Positions 1 through 9,941 of a DNA stretch of 64,000 bases are shown here, one piece after another. Every line of letters begins with the position of its first letter. Position 1 is the stretch's first letter. Under the pieces are notes generated by a model. It was not told the origin of the DNA. It searched no databases and worked only from the letters and a program-made list of their open reading frames with translations. Where the stretch lies: NCBI RefSeq assembly GCF_900111995.1, contig NZ_FOKF01000008.1, positions 91,511 to 155,510 on the forward strand. The letters are read 5' to 3'. This DNA is from Collimonas sp. OK607. GTDB taxonomy: Bacteria; Pseudomonadota; Gammaproteobacteria; Burkholderiales; Burkholderiaceae_D. The position numbers and the translations under genes were made by a program.

Positions 1-120
1 TGTCGATGAATCAGCAAATATGCTTGTGGCCGAATGCGGCAGGGGCGCGGATCCAAGGGATGTCCCAGGTTCTGCCGCTTATAAGGGAACTTACACGTAG
101 TATTTTTTCAGGAGTCGAAT

Positions 121-819
121 ATGCATCTATCTAAACGTCTGGGGGCAGAAGCTCTTGGCACATTCTGGCTGGTTCTCGGTGGTTGCGGCAGCGCCGTGCT
201 GGCAGCGGGATTTCCGGGCCTCGGCATCGGTTTCCATGGTGTGGCACTGGCTTTCGGTTTGACCGTGCTGACAATGGCATTTGCGATTGGCCATATTTCC
301 GGCTGCCATCTGAATCCCGCAGTGACGCTTGGGCTGGCTACCGCCGGCCGCTTCCCGAAAAGCGAAATTCTGCCTTACTGGGTTGCGCAGGTCGTAGGCG
401 GCATCGTTGCGGCGGGAATTTTATATCTGATCGCTACCGGCAAGCCGGGCGCGGAGATCGGCGGTTTCGCGGCGAATGGTTATGGTGAACATTCTCCGGG
501 CCTGTTTTCAATGAGTGCGGCCTTGATCACTGAAGTGGTCATGACCTTCATGTTCCTGATTGTGATTCTGGGTGCTACCGACAAGCGCGCGCCGGCGGGT
601 TTTGCACCGATCGCAATCGGCCTGTGCCTGACCTTGATCCACCTGATCAGCATCCCGGTCACGAATACTTCGGTGAATCCGGCGCGCAGCACTAGCCAGG
701 CATTGTTTGTCGGCGGTTGGGCTTTGCAGCAGCTGTGGCTGTTCTGGCTGGCGCCGCTGGTTGGGGCCGTCATTGCAGGCGTTGTGTATCCGGCGATCTG
801 GGGTGAGAAGGAAGACTAG
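121..819 (+). CDS. aqpZ: Aquaporin Z, water channel
   Basis: A 232-residue inner-membrane MIP-family channel for rapid water flow, close to the usual AqpZ length of about 231. Both pore half-helix motifs are present: HLNPAVTLG near residue 65 and SVNPARS near residue 185. The His in LIHLIS, the Thr before SVNPAR and the Arg of NPAR match the narrow selectivity filter of water-specific channels rather than glycerol facilitators. The start is supported by AGGAG about 6 nt upstream. It is a single gene that converges on prmC across a shared hairpin terminator. Confidence 0.95.
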   Translation: MHLSKRLGAEALGTFWLVLGGCGSAVLAAGFPGLGIGFHGVALAFGLTVLTMAFAIGHISGCHLNPAVTLGLATAGRFPKSEILPYWVAQVVGGIVAAGILYLIATGKPGAEIGGFAANGYGEHSPGLFSMSAALITEVVMTFMFLIVILGATDKRAPAGFAPIAIGLCLTLIHLISIPVTNTSVNPARSTSQALFVGGWALQQLWLFWLAPLVGAVIAGVVYPAIWGEKED

Positions 820-862
820 AAGAAGGACTGATGGATTGATTTTGCGATTCTGCAAGAATGTG

Positions 863-889
863 AAAAAGCGCGGCATGCCGCGCTTTTTT
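863..889. terminator. Bidirectional terminator between aqpZ and prmC
   Basis: A perfect stem AAAAGCGCGGC/GCCGCGCTTTT with a two-base loop, flanked by A-run and T-run, so it can terminate both convergent genes. Confidence 0.85.
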
Positions 890-917
890 GTTTTCTGATC
901 TACTGCGCTACCGTGTT

Positions 918-1805
918 TTACGGCGCTTTATATCTACCGCCGCTGACGCGCTCGATAGCGGCAATATCTACCCAACTTTGCACCGTATCGAACCGCTGCG
1001 CCTGCAACAACGCCCGTACTGCCGGAGCCTGATCGTAGCCATGCTCCATCAACAACCAGCCGCCATCTTTCAGGTAGCGGCCGGCGCCGTCGATAATGCT
1101 GCGCAGCGCGCTCAAACCATCCGCGTGGTCGGTCAGCGCATCCTGCGGTTCGAAGCGCAAGTCGCCCTGGGTGAGATGGCTGTCGCCGGCAACGATATAC
1201 GGTGGATTGGCAACGATCACATCGAACTGCTGGTCCGGCTGGTTCGTCAATGCGCTATACCAGTTGCTTTGCAATAGCTGCAGCCGGGAGTGGCCTGGCG
1301 TCAGGTGGCGTGCAGCATTGCGGCTGGCCACGGCCAATGCAGCGGCGCTGACATCCAGTGCCGTTACCTTCAGGTCCGGGCAGCTGTGTGCAATGGCAAT
1401 TGCGATGGCGCCCGAACCGGTACCCAGGTCAAGCACGTTCAGGGTGTCCCGGGCATCGGCGGCAGGCAAATGCTGTAACGCCAGATCGACCAGCAGCTCA
1501 GTCTCGGGGCGCGGGATCAAGACGTCTGGCGTGACTTCGAGCTGCAAGCCGTAAAATTCGCGCTGGCCGACTATGTAGGCAATCGGCTCGCCCTGCAGGC
1601 GTCGTTGAAACAAGGCTGACAGCTGTTGTGCTTGCTGTGCGTCGATTATCCGCTCGTCCTGGGTAATCAACTGTATCCGCGTCAATCCCAGCACATGAAT
1701 CAGCAGAATGCGGTTCTCCAGCGGATTCAGCGGCGCCTGCTTCAATACCGCGGCAATGCTGCTGCCGGCCGGTATCGCAAAAGTGTCGGGAATCGCAGGC
1801 ATCAA
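918..1805 (-). CDS. prmC: Release factor glutamine N5-methyltransferase PrmC (HemK)
   Basis: A 295-residue SAM-dependent methyltransferase that methylates the Gln of the GGQ motif in release factors RF1 and RF2. An N-terminal helical domain (about 1-90) precedes a Rossmann domain with the SAM loop LDLGTGSGAIAIA near residue 125 and the catalytic NPPY in VIVANPPYIV near 200. It is the last gene of the hemA-prfA-dsbB-prmC run. Its substrate gene prfA lies two genes upstream, with dsbB unusually between them. The gap to dsbB is 18 nt, so they are probably co-transcribed. Confidence 0.95.
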   Translation of the reverse strand: MMPAIPDTFAIPAGSSIAAVLKQAPLNPLENRILLIHVLGLTRIQLITQDERIIDAQQAQQLSALFQRRLQGEPIAYIVGQREFYGLQLEVTPDVLIPRPETELLVDLALQHLPAADARDTLNVLDLGTGSGAIAIAIAHSCPDLKVTALDVSAAALAVASRNAARHLTPGHSRLQLLQSNWYSALTNQPDQQFDVIVANPPYIVAGDSHLTQGDLRFEPQDALTDHADGLSALRSIIDGAGRYLKDGGWLLMEHGYDQAPAVRALLQAQRFDTVQSWVDIAAIERVSGGRYKAP

Positions 1806-1823
1806 TTAATCGCGCGGCCGGTG

Positions 1824-2324
1824 TTAATAACTGCCATTACCGCGACCGTTGCGCTTGAACAGCGTGGCAACCAGGATCACGACCAGCACCACAGACCACA
1901 GCAGCGACCATTGCGGTATCGACAGGCCGAGGATCGGGTCATAAGGAGTCGTGCAGAGTGCATATGCGTCAACCTTGAACACGGACGGCAGCAATGTCGC
2001 CGGTGGCAGCGCGTTCATCGGTGCTTCCAGCGCATCTCTGCCGCACGAAGTCGCTGGATGGGCGATGATCCACAAATGCCAGATGGCGGTGCCGGCACCG
2101 CCCAGTCCCGCGAGAATCCCCAGTCCGGCTCCGGCTTTTTGAGCGCCGCTCGGCAGGCTGGCGCAGATCAGGCAAATCAGCGCGATCGCTGCGAATGCAT
2201 AGCGCTGGATCACGCACAGCGGACACGGCTGCATGTCCTGGAAGTGCTGCAGATACAGTGCACCAGCCAGGACGGCCAGGGCGATGAAAGCGACTGCAAG
2301 CAATATGGATTTGGATGTTTTCAT
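1824..2324 (-). CDS. dsbB: Disulfide bond formation protein DsbB
   Basis: A four-helix inner-membrane quinone reductase that reoxidises periplasmic DsbA. It has the first redox pair in QPCPLCVIQRYAF, directly after the first membrane helix, and a second periplasmic pair (SCGRD ... LCTTPYD). The reading frame extends upstream to a GTG at 2369, but that start lies in a palindrome and adds 15 non-hydrophobic residues. I chose the ATG at 2324, giving 166 residues and an N-terminus of MKTSKS before helix 1. It sits between prfA and prmC, which normally adjoin. Its pathway relative dsbC is at 14.2 kb. Confidence 0.93.
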   Translation of the reverse strand: MKTSKSILLAVAFIALAVLAGALYLQHFQDMQPCPLCVIQRYAFAAIALICLICASLPSGAQKAGAGLGILAGLGGAGTAIWHLWIIAHPATSCGRDALEAPMNALPPATLLPSVFKVDAYALCTTPYDPILGLSIPQWSLLWSVVLVVILVATLFKRNGRGNGSY

Positions 2325-2351
2325 TTTTGGCTTATGAAATGGAGTCGTGAG

Positions 2352-2369
2352 GTGGGCGCCTGCGCCCAC
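2352..2369. repeat. GTGGGCGC hairpin, member of a dispersed family
   Basis: A perfect 8-bp stem GTGGGCGC/GCGCCCAC with a 2-base loop in the prfA-dsbB gap. Related GTGGGC...GCCCAC hairpins occur at 30812-30927 and 51154-51182. Confidence 0.7.
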
Positions 2370-2405
2370 GCGTGAATTTACCGGTTCAAATTCTATCTCT
2401 TATTA

Positions 2406-3488
2406 TCAGACTGCGTCGCCCAGCGCCGCCAGTAAATCGGCCTGGTGTTCTGCGGCCAGCGCATTGGTCAGTTCTTCCAGGTCGCCATCCATGATGAAGT
2501 CGAGTTTGTACAAGGTAAGGTTAATGCGGTGGTCGGTCATCCGGCCCTGCGGGAAATTGTAGGTGCGAATCCGTTCACTACGGTCGCCGGACCCGATCAG
2601 CGATTTGCGGGTGGCGGCTTCTTTCGATTGCTGTGCACGTAGCTGGCCGTCCTTGATGCGGGCCGCCAGCACTTTCAGGGCGGATGCCTTGTTCTTGTGC
2701 TGGCTGCGGTCGTCCTGGCATTCAACCACGATGCCGGTCGGCATGTGGGTGATGCGCACGGCAGAATCGGTCTTGTTGATGTGCTGGCCGCCGGCGCCCG
2801 AGGCACGGTAGGTATCGATGCGGATATCGGCCGGGTTGATGTCGACATCGCCGACTTCATCCGCTTCCGGCATGATGGCCACGGTGCACGCCGAAGTATG
2901 GATACGGCCCTGGGTTTCTGTGGCGGGTACCCGTTGCACGCGATGGCCGCCGGATTCGAACTTGAGTTTGGAGTACGCGCCAAAACCGATGACGCGCACG
3001 ATGACTTCTTTATAGCCGCCGATCTCAGATGCCGATTCCGACACCATTTCCACCTGCCAGCGGTTGCGTTCGGCGAAGCGTGTGTACATCCGCAGCAGAT
3101 CGCCGGCGAACAGCGCAGACTCGTCGCCACCGGTGCCGGCACGGATTTCCAAGAAAATATTGCGCTCGTCGTTAGGATCTTTGGGCAGCAGCATTTTTTG
3201 CAGATCGCCCTCTAACTGTTCCATGCGTGCTTTCGCCGCCTGGATCTCGTCCTGGGCGAATTCCTTCATGTCAGGATCGGATTGCATTTCCTGCGCCGCT
3301 TCGATGTCGGCGGCAGCTTGCAGATAGGATTGATATAGCGCGACCAACGGCCCCAGTTCGGCATGCTCACGCGTCAGCTTGCGATAGCTGTCCATGCTGG
3401 CGGTGGCGTCCTCCTGCATCAGCAAGTCGTTGACCTCGACCAGGCGATTGGCAAGTTGATCGAGCTTGGCGAGCATTGATGGTTTCAT
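2406..3488 (-). CDS. prfA: Peptide chain release factor 1
   Basis: A 360-residue RF1, the standard length, which terminates translation at UAA and UAG. The codon-recognition tripeptide PAT (PxT type, as in RF1 rather than the SPF of RF2) is seen in [10 protein letters not shown]. The catalytic GGQ is in [15 protein letters not shown] near residue 235, with the Gln methylated by PrmC. It lies 104 nt after hemA on the same strand, the usual hemA-prfA arrangement. The upstream Shine-Dalgarno sequence is weak, but no alternative start fits the family alignment better. Confidence 0.97.
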   Translation of the reverse strand: MKPSMLAKLDQLANRLVEVNDLLMQEDATASMDSYRKLTREHAELGPLVALYQSYLQAAADIEAAQEMQSDPDMKEFAQDEIQAAKARMEQLEGDLQKMLLPKDPNDERNIFLEIRAGTGGDESALFAGDLLRMYTRFAERNRWQVEMVSESASEIGGYKEVIVRVIGFGAYSKLKFESGGHRVQRVPATETQGRIHTSACTVAIMPEADEVGDVDINPADIRIDTYRASGAGGQHINKTDSAVRITHMPTGIVVECQDDRSQHKNKASALKVLAARIKDGQLRAQQSKEAATRKSLIGSGDRSERIRTYNFPQGRMTDHRINLTLYKLDFIMDGDLEELTNALAAEHQADLLAALGDAV

Positions 3489-3592
3489 GGCGGGTTTCAG
3501 TCTGAACAGGGTGAATCGAAGGGGGGAACAAAAACAACGTCACGCACAGGGTCCGCGATGCAACACGGCCGTGCGGCTATAGCGCAGGCGCG

Positions 3593-4894
3593 CTAACGTT
3601 TAGTGCGGAACAGTTGCGGCAGGAGTGCAGCCAGGCGCGCACGTTCGTCGCCCTGGGCATTGTGCAAAGCCTGTTGCGGGCCGTGCATGAACTTGGCGGT
3701 CAGACCCTTGGAGAGGGCTTCCAGGACGACTTCGATATCTTCACCCTTGGCCAGCATCTTGCGAGCCCGTTCCAGCTCCAGCCGGCGCATGGCTTCGCTC
3801 GATTCCTGCAGGTCCTGGATCACCGGCACCACCGCCCGGTTATCGACCCAATGCATGAACGACTGCACGCGGGTCTCGATGATGGCTTCTGCTTGCGCCA
3901 CTGCGGCCTGGCGGTTTTCCATGCCGGTTTGCACGATCGAACCGAGATCGTCGACGGTGTACAGGAAAATATCGTCGAGGCGGCCGATTTCGGTCTCGAT
4001 ATCGCGTGGCACTGCCAGATCCAGCATGAACATCGGTTTGTGGCGCCGTGCCTTGACGGCGCGTTCGACCATGCCAAGGCCGATAATCGGCAAGCTCGAC
4101 GCGGTACATGAAACGATGATGTCGAAATTACCCAGTTGCGTCGGCAGATCAGCCAGCCGGATCGCCTTGCCGTCGAAACGGTGCGCCAGCAATTCGGCGC
4201 GTTCCAGGGTGCGGTTTGCTACCGTCAGGGATTTCGGATTTTGCGCGGCAAAGTGGGTGGCGCATAACTCGATCATTTCACCGGCGCCGATAAACAAGAC
4301 ATGCTGCCCGGCGACAGTATCGAAAATGCGTTCCGACATACGCACCGCAGCGGCGGCCATGGAGACGCTATGGGCGCCGATTTCAGTGGTGCTGCGCACT
4401 TCCTTGGCGACTGCAAAGGTACGCTGGAACAATTGGTGCAAATACGTGCCGAGTCCGCCTGCCGCTTCCGCATGGCGCACCGCATCCTTCATCTGGCCAA
4501 GGATTTGCGCTTCGCCCAGCACCATCGAATCGAGTCCTGAAGCCACCCGGAACGCATGGCGTACAGCATTGTCTTGTGGCAATGTGTACAAATGCGGCCG
4601 CAAGTCAGCGTAGGGCAGTTGGTGGTAATGCGCGAGGAAATGTGCGGTGGAGTCAATCGACGTATCGATAGCATCGGCGCCGCCGTGCTGAAAATTGCCG
4701 GCCGCATACAGTTCGGTGCGGTTGCAGGTTGACAGTATGGCAGCTTCATCTGACATGCTGGGCCCGTTGCCGCCGCCAAACCAGGCGCGCGCCGCCATCA
4801 CCGCCTGACCGATCTGGTCAGCCGGGAAAGCCACCTTTTCGCGCAAGGAAACAGGCGCGGTGGTGTGGTTGAGTCCGACGGTTAGCAGGTGCAT
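3593..4894 (-). CDS. hemA: Glutamyl-tRNA reductase
   Basis: A 433-residue NADPH-dependent enzyme that reduces glutamyl-tRNA(Glu) to glutamate-1-semialdehyde, the first committed step of C5-pathway tetrapyrrole synthesis. It starts [20 protein letters not shown]. The catalytic Cys is in [12 protein letters not shown], and the Rossmann segment [16 protein letters not shown] lies near residue 195. A long helical dimerisation domain ends the protein. It heads the hemA-prfA-dsbB-prmC run and has a TATAAT-type -10 about 50 nt upstream. Confidence 0.97.
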   Translation of the reverse strand: MHLLTVGLNHTTAPVSLREKVAFPADQIGQAVMAARAWFGGGNGPSMSDEAAILSTCNRTELYAAGNFQHGGADAIDTSIDSTAHFLAHYHQLPYADLRPHLYTLPQDNAVRHAFRVASGLDSMVLGEAQILGQMKDAVRHAEAAGGLGTYLHQLFQRTFAVAKEVRSTTEIGAHSVSMAAAAVRMSERIFDTVAGQHVLFIGAGEMIELCATHFAAQNPKSLTVANRTLERAELLAHRFDGKAIRLADLPTQLGNFDIIVSCTASSLPIIGLGMVERAVKARRHKPMFMLDLAVPRDIETEIGRLDDIFLYTVDDLGSIVQTGMENRQAAVAQAEAIIETRVQSFMHWVDNRAVVPVIQDLQESSEAMRRLELERARKMLAKGEDIEVVLEALSKGLTAKFMHGPQQALHNAQGDERARLAALLPQLFRTKR

Positions 4895-4945
4895 GGATGC
4901 AATTGGCAGCAGAGGATAGCAAAATCGTAATATTGTTAACCCAAG

Positions 4946-4951
4946 ATTATA
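4946..4951 (-). promoter_or_regulatory. Probable -10 box of the hemA promoter
   Basis: A perfect TATAAT on the minus strand 51 nt upstream of the hemA start. No convincing -35 hexamer is visible at 16-18 nt spacing. Confidence 0.45.
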
Positions 4952-5045
4952 CTCTTAGTAGCCAGGGAAGAAATTCCAGTCTGGCTATGGCCGTTGGTCG
5001 CCCGGTTGTGGCTATGTGGTGGCTTAATTGTGGTTTAGCCGCAAC

Positions 5046-7448
5046 TTAGCCGGTGAGGGCTGGCAAAGTCACAATGAAAGTGCTGCCTTCGCCCAAAGTA
5101 CTCTCCAGCGCGATTTCACCGAAATGGCGCTCCACTACGGTTTTGACGAATACCAGGCCGAGGCCGGTGCCGTCCGAATGCGGCTGGCCGGGGGCGCTGA
5201 CACGCTGGTAACGCTGAAACAACTTGACCTGGTCGTGTGGCGCAATGCCGAACCCCCGGTCGCTGATCCGGCAGACGACCTGCGGTAGCAATTTGACGTA
5301 TTTCAGGCGCAGGGTGCAAGTAATCCTGGTATCCGGCAGGCTATAGCTGATGGCGTTGGAAATCAGGTTGCACAGCGCTCGCGCCATCAGCGATCGATCG
5401 ATATTGGTGAGGAATTCCTGGCCTTCGATATCGGTGATCAGCTCGATTTTCTTATTGTTGGCAAGACTCCACATTTCATCGACGGCGTCGTACAGCACAT
5501 CCTGGAAATCCACCACTTCGAGCCGGTATTCGGACGATTCGGCACGCGCCAGCTGGACAAAATTATCAGCCAGCCCCAGCGTCTTGCGAGCGGCTTGCTC
5601 GATCCGGGCAAAGAATTCCTTTTGCGGCAGCGCCGAGGAAGGATTGCCCTGTAATTCGAGCAACGCCAGGATCGACGCCTGCGGCGCGCGCATGTCATGC
5701 GACAGGAAGCGCAGGGTTTCATCCCGGCTGCGCTCGGCGGCACGGATAACGGTGATGTCGACGATACTGACGATCCAGCCGGTCAGAACCTGGTGGGCGG
5801 AGTGGCAGGGGCCGCTTTTGATCAGCAGGTCTCGCCCTTGCTGGTCTTGTACAGTGGTGCCGTTGGTCAGGGTCGATACGTGTTCGAGATCGATCAGGTC
5901 CCACCAGCTGAAGGTATGGTCGGCCGAGGTATTGCTTGCCTGCGGCGTGCTCATGCTGGAAAACAGGTAGGGCAACAGCGCGCCGTCGATATTCCGTATG
6001 CCGGCCGCGGCGAAGTAGTCCCGGGCAAATTGATTGGACACCAGCACATGGCCATCGATGGTGGTGATCAGGGTAGCGTCCGGCAGGCTATTCACGCTAT
6101 CGGAAATAAACTGGCGCAAATCGCGCACCCGGCGCGCGGCAACGCGCATGGCATTGATGCGTTGCTCGAGCAAGTCTTCCACCTGCTGCGGCGCCGGTTC
6201 GGAATTCACCTCGGGCAGCAGATGCGGTTCCTGGTCCAGCAGCATGAATTCCTGTCCAAGATAGGAAATCGCCGATTCGAGGCGGATCCAGTTCCATATC
6301 GGATGGGCGATGGCCAGCGCAATCAAGGCGGCGGTCGGCGCAATCCAGAGCCCCAGTGTCAGCAGGAAATAGCTGACCGCCATCGTCAGCAGCATCAGGG
6401 TTACCGTGATCAGCAAGGAGATGCGCGGCGTCCACAGCAGGTAGCTGGATAGCGCGATCAGGACCGGAACGATGCTAAAGAGCGCCGTTTGCAAAGGCCG
6501 CGCGATGCTGATTGTTTTGTGATCGAGCAGGCCAGCCAGGATGTTGGCATTGATTTCGATGCCTGGCATGACGCCGGAGGTACCCGACACCGGGGTCGGA
6601 AAAGTATCTGCCATGCCGAGCGCGGTGGCGCCGATCAACACGTATTTGCCAGTAAAAAATTGATCAGGAACATCGCCGCGCAATACCGACGCATAAGGCA
6701 CAGAGCGGAAATGGCCGCTGCTGCCGGCGAACGGAATCTGGATTTGATAGTCGCGTTGCCAGCTGTCTGCCTTGTGCTGGTCGGGGTCGGCTGGCGTGCT
6801 GCTTAGCCGAGCGCCTGGCAGGTCGCCGTCTGCCTTGGTAATCCTTTGCCCGGCGACACCAGCCAGTGCTACCGAAAAATGCGGCCACCATTTGCCGTCC
6901 TGGCCTTCCTGCAGAAAGACACTGCGCACGACGCCGTCCGGATCGAGTTCCAGATGGATATGGCCGAGGCTGCGGGCGGCAGCAAGAAAATCCGGCGTCG
7001 GCAACAGAGCCTTGAGGCCGGGACCGGCACTGGCGACGACTATTGGCAACACTGTCACCTTGCTGGCGGCAAGCGCCTTGGTCAGTGCGCGGTCGTCTGC
7101 ACGCTGGCCGGAAGACTGTCCTTGTTCTGCTTCCGACATGATGACATCGAGCCCGATAGCCAACGGGTTGGCGTGCATGATCCGGTTCAGCAGCTTGGCG
7201 TGCAGGCTGCGGTCCCATGGCCAGCGGCCGAGTTTGCTGATGCTGTAATCGTCAATGGCGACGATGATGATGTCGTCGCGCGCCGGCCGCGAATCGGCCC
7301 GCATGAACTGGTCGTACAAGGTTCTGTCGAGACGGCCGAGGCCGTTCACATAACCCATGCTGCCGGCCACGATCAGCATCAGGATGGTAATCGCCATCCA
7401 TTGGCGAAACGCCACCCGTTTGATGAGCGGTATAACCTGCTTGATCAT
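5046..7448 (-). CDS. CHASE2-domain sensor histidine kinase
   Basis: An 800-residue membrane kinase. Residues about 15-35 form a membrane helix. An extracytoplasmic CHASE2 domain (about 40-310, with IIIVAIDDYSISKLGRWPW) follows, then three more membrane helices (about 320-390), a PAS-like region (about 440-560) and a kinase core. The H-box is SHDMRAPQ, with His about 584, and the ATPase has N-box NLISNAISYS and G-boxes DRGFGIA and GTGLGLVFVK. It is the third gene of an operon after the OmpR-type regulator and the LysM-FecR protein, 56 nt behind the latter. The CHASE2 ligand is unknown; the secreted neighbour is a candidate partner by inference only. Confidence 0.9.
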   Translation of the reverse strand: MIKQVIPLIKRVAFRQWMAITILMLIVAGSMGYVNGLGRLDRTLYDQFMRADSRPARDDIIIVAIDDYSISKLGRWPWDRSLHAKLLNRIMHANPLAIGLDVIMSEAEQGQSSGQRADDRALTKALAASKVTVLPIVVASAGPGLKALLPTPDFLAAARSLGHIHLELDPDGVVRSVFLQEGQDGKWWPHFSVALAGVAGQRITKADGDLPGARLSSTPADPDQHKADSWQRDYQIQIPFAGSSGHFRSVPYASVLRGDVPDQFFTGKYVLIGATALGMADTFPTPVSGTSGVMPGIEINANILAGLLDHKTISIARPLQTALFSIVPVLIALSSYLLWTPRISLLITVTLMLLTMAVSYFLLTLGLWIAPTAALIALAIAHPIWNWIRLESAISYLGQEFMLLDQEPHLLPEVNSEPAPQQVEDLLEQRINAMRVAARRVRDLRQFISDSVNSLPDATLITTIDGHVLVSNQFARDYFAAAGIRNIDGALLPYLFSSMSTPQASNTSADHTFSWWDLIDLEHVSTLTNGTTVQDQQGRDLLIKSGPCHSAHQVLTGWIVSIVDITVIRAAERSRDETLRFLSHDMRAPQASILALLELQGNPSSALPQKEFFARIEQAARKTLGLADNFVQLARAESSEYRLEVVDFQDVLYDAVDEMWSLANNKKIELITDIEGQEFLTNIDRSLMARALCNLISNAISYSLPDTRITCTLRLKYVKLLPQVVCRISDRGFGIAPHDQVKLFQRYQRVSAPGQPHSDGTGLGLVFVKTVVERHFGEIALESTLGEGSTFIVTLPALTG

Positions 7449-7504
7449 GTCCGGCTGGCGATGGTTTGCATGGTTGCGGCGGGCCTGGGTTGACTTGGGT
7501 TAAG

Positions 7505-9217
7505 TTAAGACCCGGCGTTGGTACTGCCGCTCGCATTGAGCAAAGGCGTACCGTCTCCGGTGATCCAGCGGCTGCCGATATAGACCTTTTGCGACGGCGA
7601 AAACGGGCTTACATAGCTGTCGGAATCAGTGACTTTGATGCGAATGAAATAGGTGCCGCTGGCTGGACGCGGCACGTTGATTTCCGGTGTCGTCGTGGTT
7701 TGCGTCAACAACAGTGTCGAGAAACCGGCGTCGCGGCCGATCTCGACCAGGAACGTTTGTCCCGGCTCCGCGTTCCAGCGAAATGACAGGTCGCCATCAA
7801 TCGCATCGGCAATTTTTGGCACTTGTAGTGCCGGCAACAAGTCAAAGCTGTGCGGGTCGCTGTAAGGTCCTTGATCGCGGCCGCCGGTTTGTTCGACGAT
7901 GGTTGCCACGCGCCAGTAATAGGTCCCCAGCGCCAGTTTGCCGGCGCTGAATTGCGGCGCAGCGAGTGCGGCCTGGTCAACGATCAGCTGCTTGAATGCG
8001 GCATCGCTGGCGACTTGCAAATGGTAGGCTTGCGCATTACTGACTTCGGCCCAGCTGAACACTACATCTTCGCTGCGTGATTTGTTTTTCGGTTCGATCG
8101 AAAATGGCGGCTCTGGCCGCGCTTTCAATTTAAACGCGGTTATCTGCGGGATGCCTTGCAAACCCATCTGGTCGAGCGCGGTAAGGCGAACGAAATACGC
8201 GCCGTCCTCAAGTCCGTTGATCTTGATTTCGGGTGCGCCGGATTTCGAGTCCGATTCTGCCTCGCTAACGATATTGCGCGCATCGGCATCGGTGGCGATT
8301 TGCGCGCGGTAGCCATGTGCGCCCGCTACCGCGGCGACGCTAAAGCGCACAGTCGGCCGTTCTTGCAATTGCGGTTGGCCCGTGAGTCGTGGCGGGGGCA
8401 ACAGCGCGACAGCGTTGCCCACTCCTTTGGCGTTGGTCACGTTACCTTGGCCCGGGTGCAAGGTAAGCGCCGGCGGCTGGTTTTTCTTTGCCACCGCAAC
8501 GCCGCCGCTCAGCACTTCGGTCGTGACACTGTCGCCGACCAGGCCGACGCGGAAATCGGTGCCGCGTACGCCAGCTACCGCCAATGGCGAACGGACTTCG
8601 AAACGGCCCTTGTTTTTGTCCAGCGGCGAGACTTTGGATTCAATCCGGCCTTTCAGCAGCGTGATTTCAGTACGCGGGCTGTTGGTATAACGGGCGGTAC
8701 GCAACTTGCTCAGTTTTACCTGGCTGTTGGACGGCAGTGCGATATGCGATTGATCGGGCAGGCTGAGCGACAGAAAGCTGTTGCTGCCGGTATTGATGAT
8801 GGCGCCTTCGCTCAGTATGGTGCCGATGCTGATGGCGATCGGGCGGCCATCGGCGGCGACAGCGTCGATATTGCCGGACATGGCGGCTACCTGGGCAGTG
8901 CTCGGATCGTCAGGCAACAGCGCCACCGGGATGAGGATCGCGGTGCCGACCGGAATTGTGCGGTCGTTCCCGATGCGGTTGAGTTTTGCCAGCTGCGCCC
9001 AGTTGTTCTTGCTGGTGGTCAGTTGCCCGGCAATGACGCTTAAGGTATCGCCAGGTTGCGCGCGGTAAGTAACGGTTGCCGCACCCACTTCCAGCAAGGA
9101 TGGATTCAACGATGAGGGAGCGGGTGGAGCAGAAGGTGAAGCAGCAAGAGAGAGTAAGGGCGCAGTAAAGAAAAGTGTCAGGAAAGCTATTTTTTTCAGT
9201 GTGCTGCGCATATTCAC
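7505..9217 (-). CDS. Secreted LysM and FecR domain protein with Ig/FN3-like repeats
   Basis: A 570-residue periplasmic protein. The signal peptide is MNMRSTLKKIAFLTLFF plus the following small residues, with cleavage near residue 26. A LysM peptidoglycan-binding module (about 50-97, TYRAQPGDTLSVIAGQL) is followed by a FecR-like domain (about 130-245, with RFEVRSPLAVAGVRGTDFRV). Three fibronectin-like segments follow, each with a YxxQIA/YHLQVA-type strand. There is no membrane anchor besides the signal, unlike true FecR anti-sigma regulators. It lies between an OmpR-type regulator (34 nt gap) and the CHASE2 kinase, so I infer a sensory or scaffold role at the cell wall. The exact function is unknown. 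Confidence 0.85.
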   Translation of the reverse strand: MNMRSTLKKIAFLTLFFTAPLLSLAASPSAPPAPSSLNPSLLEVGAATVTYRAQPGDTLSVIAGQLTTSKNNWAQLAKLNRIGNDRTIPVGTAILIPVALLPDDPSTAQVAAMSGNIDAVAADGRPIAISIGTILSEGAIINTGSNSFLSLSLPDQSHIALPSNSQVKLSKLRTARYTNSPRTEITLLKGRIESKVSPLDKNKGRFEVRSPLAVAGVRGTDFRVGLVGDSVTTEVLSGGVAVAKKNQPPALTLHPGQGNVTNAKGVGNAVALLPPPRLTGQPQLQERPTVRFSVAAVAGAHGYRAQIATDADARNIVSEAESDSKSGAPEIKINGLEDGAYFVRLTALDQMGLQGIPQITAFKLKARPEPPFSIEPKNKSRSEDVVFSWAEVSNAQAYHLQVASDAAFKQLIVDQAALAAPQFSAGKLALGTYYWRVATIVEQTGGRDQGPYSDPHSFDLLPALQVPKIADAIDGDLSFRWNAEPGQTFLVEIGRDAGFSTLLLTQTTTTPEINVPRPASGTYFIRIKVTDSDSYVSPFSPSQKVYIGSRWITGDGTPLLNASGSTNAGS

Positions 9218-9251
9218 ATTTCTGTCTGAATCAGCGCAACCGAAACGCGCC

Positions 9252-9941
9252 TTATCCCGTTAGTTGTTCTAGTCGATACCCATAGCTATAAACCGGGGCG
9301 AGCCGATAGCCGTTTTCTGGTCGTAATTGTAACTTACTCCGTACCCGCGAGACGTGCGTATCCATGGTACGGGACGGAATGTCGACATCGCGCGACCAGA
9401 CCGCCTCGAGGATATATGCACGCGAAAGAGGGCGGCCAAGGTTGCGAAAAAACAACAAAGCCAGATCGAATTCCTTTTGGGTAATCTCAATCGGTTTGCC
9501 GGCCAGGGTCAGGCGGCCTGAGCGCGTTTCAAACAAATAGTCGTTAAATACGATTTGTTCGCTCGAATTCTGAATCGGGTAGGCGCGTCGCAACAGAGCC
9601 TGCACGCGCGCCACCAACTCGCTGCGCCGGATCGGCTTGATCATGTAGTCGTCAGCGCCGGCCGCGAGGCCTTCGACAATGTCGTCTTCGCCGGAGCGAC
9701 TGGTGATGAACAAGACCGGGATAGTCTTGGGCAGTTTGTCTCTTACCCAGCGCAATACCTCCGGGCCGCTGAGATCCGGAACCTGCCAATCCAGGACCAG
9801 CATGTCGTAGCTTTCACGACGCAACTGATTCAATATCTCTTTCCCGCTCTGGAACGGATGGCAGACATGCCCACTGGATGTGAGCACCTGACAAACTAGA
9901 TCGGTTTGACTGGGATCGTCATCAAGGACAGCAATTCTCAT
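9252..9941 (-). CDS. OmpR/PhoB-family response regulator
   Basis: A 229-residue two-domain regulator. The receiver domain (1-120) has acidic residues DDD at 7-9, the phospho-acceptor Asp51 in LVLDWQVPD and the conserved Lys in YMIKPI. The winged-helix DNA-binding domain (about 130-225) contains EFDLALLFFRNLGRPLSR and DTHVSRVRSKL. It heads a three-gene operon with the LysM-FecR protein and the CHASE2 kinase, its probable cognate kinase. The promoter should lie in the 466-bp AT-rich gap upstream. Confidence 0.93.
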   Translation of the reverse strand: MRIAVLDDDPSQTDLVCQVLTSSGHVCHPFQSGKEILNQLRRESYDMLVLDWQVPDLSGPEVLRWVRDKLPKTIPVLFITSRSGEDDIVEGLAAGADDYMIKPIRRSELVARVQALLRRAYPIQNSSEQIVFNDYLFETRSGRLTLAGKPIEITQKEFDLALLFFRNLGRPLSRAYILEAVWSRDVDIPSRTMDTHVSRVRSKLQLRPENGYRLAPVYSYGYRLEQLTG

